DNA of 16,203 nucleotides from Oscillospiraceae bacterium. GTDB taxonomy: Bacteria; Bacillota; Clostridia; Oscillospirales; Oscillospiraceae. Position 1 is the first letter of the stretch. The number at the start of each line of letters is the position of its first letter. A program made the translations under genes and the position numbers. Location of the stretch: NCBI GenBank assembly GCA_902766215.1, contig CACXCV010000047.1, forward strand, positions 1-16,203, read 5' to 3'. Positions 1 to 7,657 of this stretch are shown in pieces. The notes below the pieces were generated by a model that did not search any database, was not told the DNA's origin, and was given only the letters and a program-made list of their open reading frames with translations.

Positions 1-425
1 GCCTGCGGCACCCCAAGCGCGACATGGCGCTGGTGGCGGCGGCAGGCCCGGTTTCCAACCTGATTCTGGCCTTTGCCGCGCTGGTGCTGCGGGCGGTGCT
101 GCTGTTTTTCTTCCGCCTGCACGAGCCGGCGTGGGGATACTATCTGCGGCTGTTTTTTGAGTATACGGCGATCCTCTCGGTGGGCCTGGCAGTGTTCAAC
201 CTGATCCCCATCCCGCCGCTGGACGGGTCAAAGGTGCTGCTGTCGCTCCTGCCGGAGCCGGCCTATCGCCAGGTGCTGCGCTATGAGCGCTATGGCATGC
301 TGGTGCTGATGCTGGTGCTGTTTACCGGCATTCTGGACACGCCGCTGTCCGTCGCGCGCGAGTGGGTGCTGGGGTGGATGTCCCAGGGGGCGTGGCTGGT
401 CTATGAACTGCTGACGAAGCTATAG
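1..425 (+). CDS. Site-2 protease family (M50) membrane metalloprotease, C-terminal part
   Basis: This is the 3' end of a gene whose start lies before the window; the reading frame is open from base 3. The visible ~140 residues start with RHPKRDMALVAAAGPVSN, the AGPxSN segment typical of compact M50 site-2 proteases. FNLIPIPPLDGSK follows, which contains the conserved N-P-DG motif whose Asp is the third zinc ligand in this family. The HExxH motif should lie upstream, outside the window. Several hydrophobic segments fit an integral membrane protein. Family members cleave substrates inside the membrane, but the substrate here is unknown. The stop codon is followed directly by the ribosome-binding site of scpA, 11 bases before the TTG start, so the two genes are probably cotranscribed. 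This protease sits next to scpA in many Clostridia. Confidence 0.9.
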   Translation, partial: LRHPKRDMALVAAAGPVSNLILAFAALVLRAVLLFFFRLHEPAWGYYLRLFFEYTAILSVGLAVFNLIPIPPLDGSKVLLSLLPEPAYRQVLRYERYGMLVLMLVLFTGILDTPLSVAREWVLGWMSQGAWLVYELLTKL

Positions 426-436
426 GAGGAACGCTG

Positions 437-1213
437 TTGAACGAGCCGACATATCATCTCGACGGCGTGGTGCGGGCAAAGGGCAGCCTGGATGACTTTG
501 ACGGGCCGCTGGACCTGATTTTGCAGCTGCTGAGCAAAAACCGCATTGCCATTGCCGACATTCAGATTGCCTCGATTCTGGAGCAGTACCTGGCCTATCT
601 GGACGAGATGAAGCGCATGGATCTGGAGATTGCCAGCGAGTTTGTGGAGATGGCGTCCCACCTGCTGTATATCAAAAGCCGCATGCTGGTCCGGGCCGAG
701 GATGAAGAGGCTCAGGGCGAGATGGAGCTGCTGATCCGCTCGCTGGAGGAGCGGCAGCGGCAGGAAATCTATCGCCGCATGCAGGCGGCGGTGCAGTTTT
801 TGCAGGAGCGGAACGACGTGGGCCGCGGCATGTTTTCCCGCGAGCCGGAGCCGCCGCGGATGCAGGAGGGATATCACTACCGGCACAGCCCGCAGGATCT
901 GCTGCGCGCCTGGGCAAGGATCATCGACCGGACGGCCCAGCGGCTTCCGCCGCCCCGCAGCGCCTTTTCCGGCATTGCCGAGGCAGAGCCGTTTCCTGTG
1001 GAGAAAAAGTCGCGGCAGCTGCTGCGGCGGCTGGTGGAGGAGGGCGCCTGCGCGCTGGACAACCTGTTTGCCGGCAGCGGCAGCCGGTCAGAGATTGTAG
1101 CCACTTTTCTGGCGCTGCTGGAGCTGTGCCGCATGAAGAGCGTGGCCGTGGATGAGGACGAGGCGGGCGCGGTTCGCGTGTCGCTGATACGATTGCCGGA
1201 GGAGGCGGAATGA
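437..1213 (+). CDS. scpA: Segregation and condensation protein A (kleisin)
   Basis: 258 residues, the usual ScpA size. ScpA is the kleisin subunit that bridges SMC heads and binds ScpB in the bacterial condensin complex used for chromosome compaction and segregation. The N-terminal signature DDFDGPLDLILQLLSKNRI, followed by IADIQIASILEQYLAYLDEM, matches the family core (F-x-GPLDLLL, I-x-x-I-x-x-QYL). ASHLLYIKSRMLV is also typical, and the C-terminal ~80 residues form the winged-helix-like kleisin end. The start is TTG at 437, chosen because AGGAGGA (424-430) sits 6 bases upstream and no ATG fits. The stop overlaps the scpB start (ATGA), indicating translational coupling between partner subunits. 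Confidence 0.96.
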   Translation: MNEPTYHLDGVVRAKGSLDDFDGPLDLILQLLSKNRIAIADIQIASILEQYLAYLDEMKRMDLEIASEFVEMASHLLYIKSRMLVRAEDEEAQGEMELLIRSLEERQRQEIYRRMQAAVQFLQERNDVGRGMFSREPEPPRMQEGYHYRHSPQDLLRAWARIIDRTAQRLPPPRSAFSGIAEAEPFPVEKKSRQLLRRLVEEGACALDNLFAGSGSRSEIVATFLALLELCRMKSVAVDEDEAGAVRVSLIRLPEEAE

Positions 1214-1785
1214 TGGATTATGAGGCGCTGTCCCATGCGGTGGAGGCCATTTTGTTTGCCTCCGGCGAGCCGGTAAAGCTCAGCCGCCTGGCGGGGTTGC
1301 TGGCCGCGCCCGAGGACGATGTGGCCGAGGCGGCGCGCCGCCTAGCTGACCAGCTGGCTTTCGAGCGGCGCGGCATCCGCGTTGTCCGTCTGGAGGACAG
1401 CTTGCAGATGTGTACCGCGGCCGAGCAGGCCGAGCTGGTGGCTGCCTCGCTGGAAACGCGCAAGCCCCCGCGCCTGTCGGCGGCGGCGCTGGAAACGCTG
1501 ACGATCATCGCCTATTATCAGCCGGCCACCAAGGCCTATGTCGAGCAGCTGCGCGGCGTGGACAGCTCTTATTCCGTGGGGCTGCTCCTTGCGCGCGGAC
1601 TGATTGCCGACGCCGGGCGGCTGAACGTTCCGGGTCGGCCCATTCAGTATGTCACCACGCCCGAATTTTTGCGCACCTTCGGCCTGTCGTCGCTGGACGA
1701 GCTGCCGGACCTGGATCTGGCCTCGCTGACGCAGCCGGAGACGGACAGCGGCCAGCTGGTGATGGAGGCGGTGGATCAGCCGTGA
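1210..1785 (+). CDS. scpB: Segregation and condensation protein B
   Basis: 191 residues, normal for ScpB, the paired winged-helix subunit that dimerises and binds ScpA in the SMC-ScpAB complex. Visible family signatures are AVEAILFASGEPVKLSRLA near the N-terminus, and ALETLTIIAYYQPATKAYVEQLRGVDSSYSVGLLLARGLI in the second winged helix. The family consensus there is E-TL-IIAY-QP-T-x-x-I-x-x-IRGV. The start overlaps the scpA stop; a second ATG at 1213 could equally be used. The acidic C-terminal tail is of ordinary length. The stop overlaps the GTG start proposed for the next gene. Confidence 0.96.
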   Translation: MMDYEALSHAVEAILFASGEPVKLSRLAGLLAAPEDDVAEAARRLADQLAFERRGIRVVRLEDSLQMCTAAEQAELVAASLETRKPPRLSAAALETLTIIAYYQPATKAYVEQLRGVDSSYSVGLLLARGLIADAGRLNVPGRPIQYVTTPEFLRTFGLSSLDELPDLDLASLTQPETDSGQLVMEAVDQP

Positions 1786-2534
1786 CGGTGCTGCTGGGCG
1801 TGCTGGGCGTCATCGGCCGGGTGCTGCTGGGGGTCCTGGCAGGCATCGGGTGCCTGTTGGCACTGGTTGTGCTGCTGCTGTGCGTGCCGGTGTATGTCCG
1901 GGCACAGTATGGCCCGGAGCTGGGCCTGACGGTGCGCTATGGCCTGATTCCCATCCGGCTGCTGCCCGCGCGGGAGCGGGAAAAGCCGGAGAAGGAACCA
2001 AAGCCGGCCCGCCGCAAAAAAAAGCCTGCGCAGCCCGCGGAGAAAAAACCCAAACCGCCCCTGCGGCAGACGCTGGCGAAGTATGGCATCCCGGAGCACC
2101 TGCCGGAAACCCTGCACGAGCTGCTGCTGGCGCTGCTGGAGCTGGGGCGGCTGGGCAACGATGTCCGCCGCAGCCTGACCATCTGCCGGCTGGAGGTCGA
2201 GGTGGTCTGCGGCGGCAGCGATGCGGCGCAGGTGGCCATTCACTACGGGCAGGCGTGGCCCATGCTGCTGGGGCTGGAGCAGGCGCTGGGGCAGGCGGTG
2301 CGCATCAAGCGGTTTGAGGGGACGCCGGTGCTGGACTATTCCGCGCCGGAGCAGGTCTGGCGCGGCCGGATTGTGGTGCGCTTTGTGCCCCTGCGGATCA
2401 CGGCGGCGGCGATTCGCCGCGGCCTGCGGATCTTCGGTGGATATCGCCGTGTGAAAAAACTGGGACAATCGGGCGAACAGCCCGCACAGCAAGCAGAGAA
2501 AGGTGTGACAGTTCATGAGCAATCCGGTACCTGA
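1782..2534 (+). CDS. DUF2953 family membrane-anchored protein (YtfI-like)
   Basis: About 250 residues from a GTG start whose last two bases overlap the scpB stop (GTGA); GGAGG lies at 1764-1768. A second GTG at 1788 is also possible. Residues ~2-35 form a strong hydrophobic helix (LLGVLGVIGRVLLGVLAGIG… LALVVLLL). Next comes VYVRAQYGPELGLTVRYGLIPIRLLP, a typical DUF2953 opening, then a Lys/Pro-rich linker with RRKKKPAQPAEKKPKP. The C-terminal half has the membrane-associated beta-rich look of the family (CRLEVEVVCGGSDAAQVAIHYGQAW). In Bacillus the pair ytfI-ytfJ has the same order, and this gene overlaps ytfJ by 20 bases. The molecular function is not established; a link to sporulation is inferred from its partner. 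Confidence 0.8.
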   Translation: MTVLLGVLGVIGRVLLGVLAGIGCLLALVVLLLCVPVYVRAQYGPELGLTVRYGLIPIRLLPAREREKPEKEPKPARRKKKPAQPAEKKPKPPLRQTLAKYGIPEHLPETLHELLLALLELGRLGNDVRRSLTICRLEVEVVCGGSDAAQVAIHYGQAWPMLLGLEQALGQAVRIKRFEGTPVLDYSAPEQVWRGRIVVRFVPLRITAAAIRRGLRIFGGYRRVKKLGQSGEQPAQQAEKGVTVHEQSGT

Positions 2535-2928
2535 GCTGGTCAGAGAGACCATCGAGCAGATTCGATCTACGGTGGACGTGAATACCGTGGTGGGCAGCCC
2601 CATCGAGGCGGGCGGCGTGACCATCATCCCCATCTCCAAGGTCGCCTTCGGCTTTGCCACCGGCGGGTCAGAGGCCGCCAGCAAGCACCGCACCAGCGGG
2701 CCCAACAACGTGCTGGGCGGCGGCGGCGCGGGCGTGACCGTCACGCCGCTGGGCTTTCTGATCGTCAAGGACGGCAATGTGCGCTATCTGGGCATTCCCG
2801 AGCCGGCCTCCGGCTCGCTGGACCGGATCATTGAAAAGGCGCCCGACCTGATGGATCAGGTTTCCGGTCTGCTGAAAAAGGCCGGCGACAAGAAAAACGG
2901 CCAGTCCGACCAGCCGGACAACGCATAA
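2515..2928 (+). CDS. ytfJ: GerW family sporulation protein YtfJ
   Basis: 137 residues. The family is recognised by VRETIEQIRSTVDVNTVVGSPIEAGGVTIIPISKVAFGFATGG, a glycine-rich GGGGAG segment, and VTVTPLGFLIV. In Bacillus, GerW/YtfJ is made in the forespore and is needed for normal germination. Its biochemical role is unknown. The ATG at 2515 lies inside the end of the DUF2953 gene (20-bp overlap), with AGAAAGGTG just upstream as a ribosome-binding site, so translation is probably coupled. The C-terminus is a short Lys/Asp/Gln-rich tail. The gene points to an endospore-forming ancestry. Confidence 0.95.
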   Translation: MSNPVPELVRETIEQIRSTVDVNTVVGSPIEAGGVTIIPISKVAFGFATGGSEAASKHRTSGPNNVLGGGGAGVTVTPLGFLIVKDGNVRYLGIPEPASGSLDRIIEKAPDLMDQVSGLLKKAGDKKNGQSDQPDNA

Positions 2929-2967
2929 TCCTGCCAGCCGGTGGCATACTGCCAACGGTGATGCTTT

Positions 2968-4065
2968 ATGAAACGGCTTTTATGCTGCGCGATGAGCCTG
3001 TGGCTACTGCTGGGTATTTTCTGCACGCCGGGGCGGGCCATGTCGCTCAGCGCGGCCTCGGCCTGCCTGCTGGACTGCGCCAGCGGGCGGATGCTCTATG
3101 CGCACAATGCCGACCAGCCCGGTCTGATTGCCAGCACAACCAAGATCATGACGGCGCTGCTTGTGGCCGAGCAGTGCAACCCCGACGCCCGGGTGAAAAT
3201 CCCGCCCGAGGCCACGGGGATCGAGGGCAGCTCGATGTATCTGACCGCCGGCGAGGTGCTGACGGTGCGCGACCTGCTCTATGGCCTGATGCTCCACTCC
3301 GGCAACGACGCCGCCGTGGCGCTGGCCATCTTCTGCGCCGGCGACGTGGGCGCCTTTGTCGATCGGATGAACCAGCGTGCCGGGCAGCTGGGCCTGCGCC
3401 AGACTGAATTTGCCAACCCCAACGGCCTGGACAGCGAGCACAACCGCTCCACGGCCCGGGACCTGGCATGGCTGGCCGCCTGTGCGCTGGAAAACGATCT
3501 GTTCCGCGAGGTGGTCTCCACCCGCACGTATACCAACGGCCTGCGCACCATGACCAACCACAACAAGCTGCTCTGGCGCTATGAGGGCGCCATCGGCGTG
3601 AAAACCGGCTATACCCGCGCGGCGGGGCGGATTCTGGTCAGCGCGGCCGAGCGCGGCGGGCGGCGGCTGGTGGCCGTCACCATGAACGCCCCCGACGACT
3701 GGAACGACCACGAGCGGCTGCTGGACTATGGCTTTGAGACCTATCACGAACAGACGGCTGCCGAGGCCGGCGAGCCGATGGCGGCGCTGCCGGTGGTGGG
3801 CGGCCGGCAGGCAAGCGTATGGCTGCTGGCGGCGGGGGCGCTGCGCTGCGCCTGCGCGGCGGGCGAGCAGTATCGCGTGCAGCTGGAGCTGCCGCCCTTT
3901 GTCTATGCGCCGCTGGCGGCGGGCGACACGGTGGGGCAGGCGGTGCTGCTGCTGGACGGGCACGAGCTGGCGCGCACCGATCTGGTCTGCGCCGCGCCGG
4001 TGGCTATGGAAGAGCAGCCCGGCTGGTTCCGGCGGATGCTGGAGCGGGTGCGGCCCAACACATAA
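2968..4065 (+). CDS. Serine-type D-Ala-D-Ala carboxypeptidase (DacF-like, peptidase S11)
   Basis: 365 residues, typical of low-molecular-weight penicillin-binding proteins that trim the terminal D-Ala of peptidoglycan pentapeptides outside the membrane. Residues 1-24 form a signal peptide (MKRLLCC…LLLGIFCTPGRA). The three active-site motifs are present: S56-T-T-K59 (catalytic Ser and general-base Lys), S111-G-N113 and K212-T-G214. NPNGLDSEHNRSTARDLA is also typical of the S11 family. Residues ~268-345 correspond to the PBP5_C beta domain, and the C-terminus WFRRMLERVR resembles the amphipathic membrane anchor. The ribosome-binding site is weak. The gene follows ytfJ by 39 bases, and the context is compatible with a sporulation-type dacF, but S11 paralogues are hard to tell apart, so no symbol is given. 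Confidence 0.93.
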   Translation: MKRLLCCAMSLWLLLGIFCTPGRAMSLSAASACLLDCASGRMLYAHNADQPGLIASTTKIMTALLVAEQCNPDARVKIPPEATGIEGSSMYLTAGEVLTVRDLLYGLMLHSGNDAAVALAIFCAGDVGAFVDRMNQRAGQLGLRQTEFANPNGLDSEHNRSTARDLAWLAACALENDLFREVVSTRTYTNGLRTMTNHNKLLWRYEGAIGVKTGYTRAAGRILVSAAERGGRRLVAVTMNAPDDWNDHERLLDYGFETYHEQTAAEAGEPMAALPVVGGRQASVWLLAAGALRCACAAGEQYRVQLELPPFVYAPLAAGDTVGQAVLLLDGHELARTDLVCAAPVAMEEQPGWFRRMLERVRPNT

Positions 4066-4083
4066 TTTCCCGGAGGAATCAAC

Positions 4084-4788
4084 ATGGCAGAACGCCTTCA
4101 AAAATGGATCGCGGCGCGGGGAGTTGCCTCGCGCCGCGCTGTCGAAACCATGATCCGCGAGGGGCGCGTGCAGGTGAACGGCACGCCCGCCAGCCTGGGC
4201 ATGTGCGTCGGCCCCGGCGACGAGGTTCGCATCGACGGCCGCCCGGTGCAGGAGCGGCCGCCGATGCGCTATCTGATGCTGCACAAGCCCCGCGGCTATG
4301 TCACCACGCTGTCCGACGAGCGCGGGCGGCCCACAGTGGCGCAGCTGGTGGCCGGCTGCGGCGAGCGGGTGTATCCCGTGGGCCGGCTGGACTATGACTC
4401 GGAGGGGCTGCTGCTGCTGACCAACGACGGCGCCCTGACCCAGCGGCTGACGCACCCGGCCCACGAGGTGGACAAGGTGTACGAGCTGCGGGTGAAGGAC
4501 TATACCGACGCGGGGCTGGCGCGCCTGCGCGAGCCGATGACCCTGGACGGCCATCGCCTGCGCCCGGCGCAGGTGCAGCTGCTGGAGGTGACCGACGGCC
4601 GCGCCCGCCTGCGGATGACCATCCACGAGGGGCGCAACCGCCAGGTGCGGCGCATGTGCCAGCAGGCGGGGATGACGGTGCTGCGGCTGCGGCGCGTGGC
4701 TGAGGGGCCGCTGCAGCTGGGCGCGCTGCCGCCCGGCAAGTGGCGCGAGCTGACCGCCGCCGAGCGGCGCGCGCTGGGTTTGCGCTGA
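4084..4788 (+). CDS. rluB: Pseudouridine synthase, RluB/RsuA family (large-subunit rRNA)
   Basis: 234 residues, the normal length. An N-terminal S4 RNA-binding domain (about residues 1-60: RLQKWIAARGVASRRAVETMIREGRVQVNG) precedes the RsuA/RluB catalytic domain. The catalytic Asp is D103 within GRLDYDSEGLLLLTNDG. MLHKPRGYVTT and IHEGRNRQVRRMCQQAG are further family hallmarks. It isomerises a uridine in rRNA, by homology 23S. CGGAGGA lies just before the ATG at 4084. It is 18 bases from the carboxypeptidase gene and is probably the last gene of the first run. No terminator hairpin is visible before the next promoter. Confidence 0.95.
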   Translation: MAERLQKWIAARGVASRRAVETMIREGRVQVNGTPASLGMCVGPGDEVRIDGRPVQERPPMRYLMLHKPRGYVTTLSDERGRPTVAQLVAGCGERVYPVGRLDYDSEGLLLLTNDGALTQRLTHPAHEVDKVYELRVKDYTDAGLARLREPMTLDGHRLRPAQVQLLEVTDGRARLRMTIHEGRNRQVRRMCQQAGMTVLRLRRVAEGPLQLGALPPGKWRELTAAERRALGLR

Positions 4789-4806
4789 AGACAATGCACA
4801 AGGCGC

Positions 4807-4835
4807 TTGCAAAATCCTGCGGGAAAAGGTATCAT
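4807..4835 (+). promoter_or_regulatory. Sigma-A-type promoter upstream of the RpiR-type regulator
   Basis: TTGCAA at 4807-4812 and TATCAT at 4830-4835 are separated by exactly 17 bases. They lie about 50 bases before the start codon, in the 97-base gap after rluB. Each box matches the consensus at five of six positions or nearly so. Transcription would start near 4842 and could cover the overlapping chain through ispH-S1. Confidence 0.7.
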
Positions 4836-4885
4836 AGACCTGTCAATACCGGCTGCAAGGCGCAGCGCGTGGGAGAGAAAAGAAA

Positions 4886-5749
4886 ATGGCAAGTGATGTT
4901 CTGTCAAAAATTCATGCGGGCATGAGCGGCTTTTCCAAGGGACAGCGGCTCATTGCCAACTATATCATTACATCCTATGACAAGGCCGCCTTTATGACGG
5001 CCAGCAAGCTGGGCAAGACCACCAACGTCAGCGAGTCGACGGTGGTGCGCTTTGCCATGGAGCTGGGCTATGACGGCTATCCCAGCATGCAGCGGGCGCT
5101 GCAGGACATGATCCGCAACAAGTTTACCTCGGTGCAGCGCATGGAGGTGGCCAACGACCGGATTGCCGGGCAGGACGTGCTGTCGCTGGTGATGCACACT
5201 GATATGGAGCACATCCGTACAACGCTGGAGGAGATCGACCGCGGCGTCTTCCGCGCAGTGGTGGACGCCATCCTCGGCGCACGCCGGGTGTACATCCTCG
5301 GCATCCGCAGCAGCAGCACTATCGCGGCGTTTCTGAACTATTACCTCGGCCTGATGCTGGACGATGTGCAGTTGGTCAGCGCCAGCTCCACCAGCGAGGT
5401 GTTCGAGCAGATTGTGCGCGTGGGACAGGGCGACCTGCTCATCGGCGTCAGCTTTCCGCGCTATTCCAGCCGCACCGTGAAGGCCATGCGCTATGCCCAC
5501 GATCAGGGCTGCACGGTGGCCGCGCTGACCGACAGCCTGGATTCGCCCATTGCCGCCTGCGCCGACTATACCCTGCTGGCCAAAAGCGACATGGTTTCGC
5601 TGGTGGATACGCTGGTTGCGCCGCTGAGCGTGGTCAACGCGCTGCTGGTGGCGGTGGGACAGCGCCGGGAAAAGGAGCTGGCCAGCACCTTTATGAATCT
5701 GGAACGCATCTGGGACGAATACGAGGTTTACGAAAAGATTGATGACTGA
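4886..5749 (+). CDS. MurR/RpiR family transcriptional regulator (HTH + SIS)
   Basis: 287 residues, the usual RpiR length. Residues 1-77 form the HTH_6 domain, with TTNVSESTVVRFAMELGYDGYPSMQRAL (about 45-72) as the recognition region. Residues ~128-260 form a SIS phosphosugar-binding domain: VYILGIRSSSTIA (135-147), then GVSFPRYSSRTVKAMRYAHDQGCTVAALTD (187-216). Such proteins repress or activate sugar or amino-sugar catabolic genes in response to a phosphosugar. No sugar catabolism gene is adjacent, so the ligand and targets cannot be inferred. The ATG at 4886 is preceded by GGGAGAG. The gene has its own promoter (4807-4835), and its last 8 bases overlap the next gene. It may therefore be constitutive or autoregulated and carry the downstream genes with it. 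Confidence 0.92.
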   Translation: MASDVLSKIHAGMSGFSKGQRLIANYIITSYDKAAFMTASKLGKTTNVSESTVVRFAMELGYDGYPSMQRALQDMIRNKFTSVQRMEVANDRIAGQDVLSLVMHTDMEHIRTTLEEIDRGVFRAVVDAILGARRVYILGIRSSSTIAAFLNYYLGLMLDDVQLVSASSTSEVFEQIVRVGQGDLLIGVSFPRYSSRTVKAMRYAHDQGCTVAALTDSLDSPIAACADYTLLAKSDMVSLVDTLVAPLSVVNALLVAVGQRREKELASTFMNLERIWDEYEVYEKIDD

Positions 5750-6995
5750 CTGCATTGTAATCGGCGGCGGCGCGGCGGGTCTGTTTGCCGCGGGTGTGGC
5801 CGCCTCCGGCGGGCTGCGGGTGCAGCTGCTGGAAAAGAACGAAAAGCTGGGGAAAAAGCTGTACATCACCGGCAAGGGCCGCTGCAACGTGACCAACAAC
5901 TGCCCCTATCATGAGGTGCTGAAAAATGTGCCGCGCAACCCGCGCTTTCTCAGCGCGTGCATGAGCGTGTTCCCGCCGGCCCGGACCATGGCCTTTTTCG
6001 AAAGCCAGGGCGTGCCGCTGAAGATCGAGCGCGGCGAGCGCGTCTTTCCTGTGTCGGACCATGCCTCGGACATCACCGCGGCGCTGGAGCGCTTCTGCCG
6101 CGCCGGCGGCGTGGAGCTGGTGCGCGGCACGGCGGCAGAGCTGCTGACCCAGGACGGCGCCATGCGCGGTGTGCGCCTGACTGACGGGCGCGAGCTGCTG
6201 GCCGGGCGGGTTATTCTGGCCACCGGCGGGTGCAGCTACCCGCTGACCGGCTCGGACGGCAGCGGCTATCGGCTGGCGTCGGCAGTGGGGCACACCATCA
6301 CCCCGCCCACCGGCTCGCTGGTGCCGCTGGAGGAGGACGGCGGCTGGTGCGCCCAGCTGCAGGGGCTGAGCCTGCGCAACATTGCCATCCGCCTGAAGGA
6401 TGAGCGCGGCAAGCGCGTCTATGATGACTTTGGCGAGCTGCTGTTCACCCATTTCGGCCTGTCGGGGCCGACAGTCCTCTCGGCCAGCGCCCACATGCAG
6501 GCCGGGCATCAGTACACCCTGTACATCGACCTGAAGCCGGCCCTGGACGAGGGCACGCTGGATGCGCGGATTTTGCGCGATTTTACCAAATATCAGAACA
6601 AAAACCTGGCCAACGCGCTGGTGGAGCTGTATCCCCGGTCGCTGATCCCGGTAATGATCGCCCGCGCGGGCATGGACCCGGAGCAGAAGGTCAACGCCGT
6701 GACCCGCGCCCAGCGCCACGCGCTGATGGAGCTGACCAAGTCGTTCCCGGTGGTTATCCGGGGCAAGCGCCCGGTGGAGGAGGCCATTGTCACCTCCGGC
6801 GGCGTGAGCGTGCGCGAGATTGACAACCGTAGCATGCAGTCCCGCCTGGTGGAGGGGCTGCACTTTGCCGGCGAGGTGATCGACGTGGACGCGTATACCG
6901 GCGGCTTCAATCTGCAGATTGCCTGGGCGACGGGTTGGGCGGCGGGACGCGCCGCTGCCGGCCTGCCCCTGTCGGATAAGGAGGAGAGCAAATGA
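5742..6995 (+). CDS. NAD(P)/FAD-dependent oxidoreductase, HI0933/YhiN (BaiN-like) family
   Basis: 417 residues from the ATG at 5742; an in-frame TTG at 5739 just adds one residue. The N-terminal dinucleotide-binding fold is MTDCIVIGGGAAGLFAA (G8-x-G10-x-x-G13). The family signature LLEKNEKLGKKLYITGKGRCNVTN follows at 29-52. Near the C-terminus, GLHFAGEVIDVDAYTGGFNLQIAWATGWAAGRAAA (about 372-406) closes the FAD site. Members are often called aminoacetone oxidase family or BaiN; the latter was linked to bile acid dehydroxylation in Clostridium scindens, but most are conserved flavoproteins of unknown substrate. This copy sits in a housekeeping order shared by many Clostridia next to cmk, so a bile acid role should not be assumed. 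It overlaps the regulator by 8 bases and cmk by 4 (ATGA). Confidence 0.9.
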   Translation: MTDCIVIGGGAAGLFAAGVAASGGLRVQLLEKNEKLGKKLYITGKGRCNVTNNCPYHEVLKNVPRNPRFLSACMSVFPPARTMAFFESQGVPLKIERGERVFPVSDHASDITAALERFCRAGGVELVRGTAAELLTQDGAMRGVRLTDGRELLAGRVILATGGCSYPLTGSDGSGYRLASAVGHTITPPTGSLVPLEEDGGWCAQLQGLSLRNIAIRLKDERGKRVYDDFGELLFTHFGLSGPTVLSASAHMQAGHQYTLYIDLKPALDEGTLDARILRDFTKYQNKNLANALVELYPRSLIPVMIARAGMDPEQKVNAVTRAQRHALMELTKSFPVVIRGKRPVEEAIVTSGGVSVREIDNRSMQSRLVEGLHFAGEVIDVDAYTGGFNLQIAWATGWAAGRAAAGLPLSDKEESK

Positions 6996-7657
6996 AAAAC
7001 ATTGCCATCGACGGCCCGGCCGGCGCGGGAAAGAGTACCCTGGCCGTGAATCTGGCCCGGGCGCTGGACTATCGCTATGTGGACACCGGCGCGATTTACC
7101 GCACCATTGCCTGGCACTTTTCCATGTGCGGCATCGGCCCGCGGGACAAGGACAACATCCACCGCTTTTTGGGCGACGCGCTGATCGAGGTGCGTTATGT
7201 GGACGGCGCACAGCGGATGCTGCTCAACGGACGTGATGTGACCGACGAGCTGCGCACGCCGGAGCTGTCAGCCTTTGCCTCGGCCGTGTCGGCCAACGGC
7301 GAGGTGCGCAGCTACCTGCTGCAGATGCAGCGCACCCTGGCGCGCCGGCACAACTGCGTGATGGACGGCCGCGACATCGGCACGGTGGTGCTGCCCCGGG
7401 CGGATCTGAAGCTGTTTGTCACTGCCTCGCCCGAGGTGCGCGCCCGGCGCCGCCTGGCGGAGCTGCAGGCCAGGGGCCAGCAGGCTGCGCTGGGTCAGGT
7501 GCTGACCGACATCCGCGCCCGGGACGAGGCCGACTCCACCCGCAAGATTGCGCCGCTGCGCCAGGCGGAGGACGCAATTCTGCTGGACACCAGCGACATG
7601 GACGCCGAGGGCTGCCTGCAGGCGGCGCTGGCGCTGGCCCGGGAGCGCGGCCTATGA
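6992..7657 (+). CDS. cmk: Cytidylate kinase
   Basis: 221 residues, normal length. The enzyme phosphorylates CMP and dCMP with ATP in pyrimidine nucleotide metabolism. The P-loop is G8-PAGAGKST-16, followed by YVDTGAIYRTIAWH (CMP-binding region), MDGRDIGTVVLPRADLKLFVTASPEVRARRR, and the lid or C-terminal DEADSTRKIAPLRQAEDAILLDTS. All are diagnostic of the family. The ATG overlaps the upstream flavoprotein stop, with GGAGGAG at about 6979-6985 as ribosome-binding site. The stop overlaps the plsC start (ATGA). The cmk-plsC-ispH-rpsA order is conserved in Clostridia. Confidence 0.97.
   Translation: MKNIAIDGPAGAGKSTLAVNLARALDYRYVDTGAIYRTIAWHFSMCGIGPRDKDNIHRFLGDALIEVRYVDGAQRMLLNGRDVTDELRTPELSAFASAVSANGEVRSYLLQMQRTLARRHNCVMDGRDIGTVVLPRADLKLFVTASPEVRARRRLAELQARGQQAALGQVLTDIRARDEADSTRKIAPLRQAEDAILLDTSDMDAEGCLQAALALARERGL

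Noticed and set aside
1410..1781. Upstream extension of the DUF2953 frame inside scpB
   Set aside because: The extension is Gly/Ala/Arg-rich shadow of scpB. The real start is the GTG at 1782 overlapping the scpB stop, just before the membrane helix.
3004..4812. 602-codon antisense open frame opposite the carboxypeptidase and rluB
   Set aside because: It lies wholly opposite two well-conserved genes. Its product is rich in His, Gln, Arg and Ala with no domain, as expected from the reverse strand of GC-rich coding DNA.
5742..6995. Bile acid dehydroxylation gene (baiN)
   Set aside because: The family match is real, but the conserved housekeeping neighbourhood and the absence of other bai genes give no support for a bile acid role here.
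5691..7211. 506-codon antisense open frame opposite the flavoprotein and cmk
   Set aside because: Same shadow pattern: no plausible start site, low-complexity His/Gln/Ala composition, and full overlap with conserved genes.
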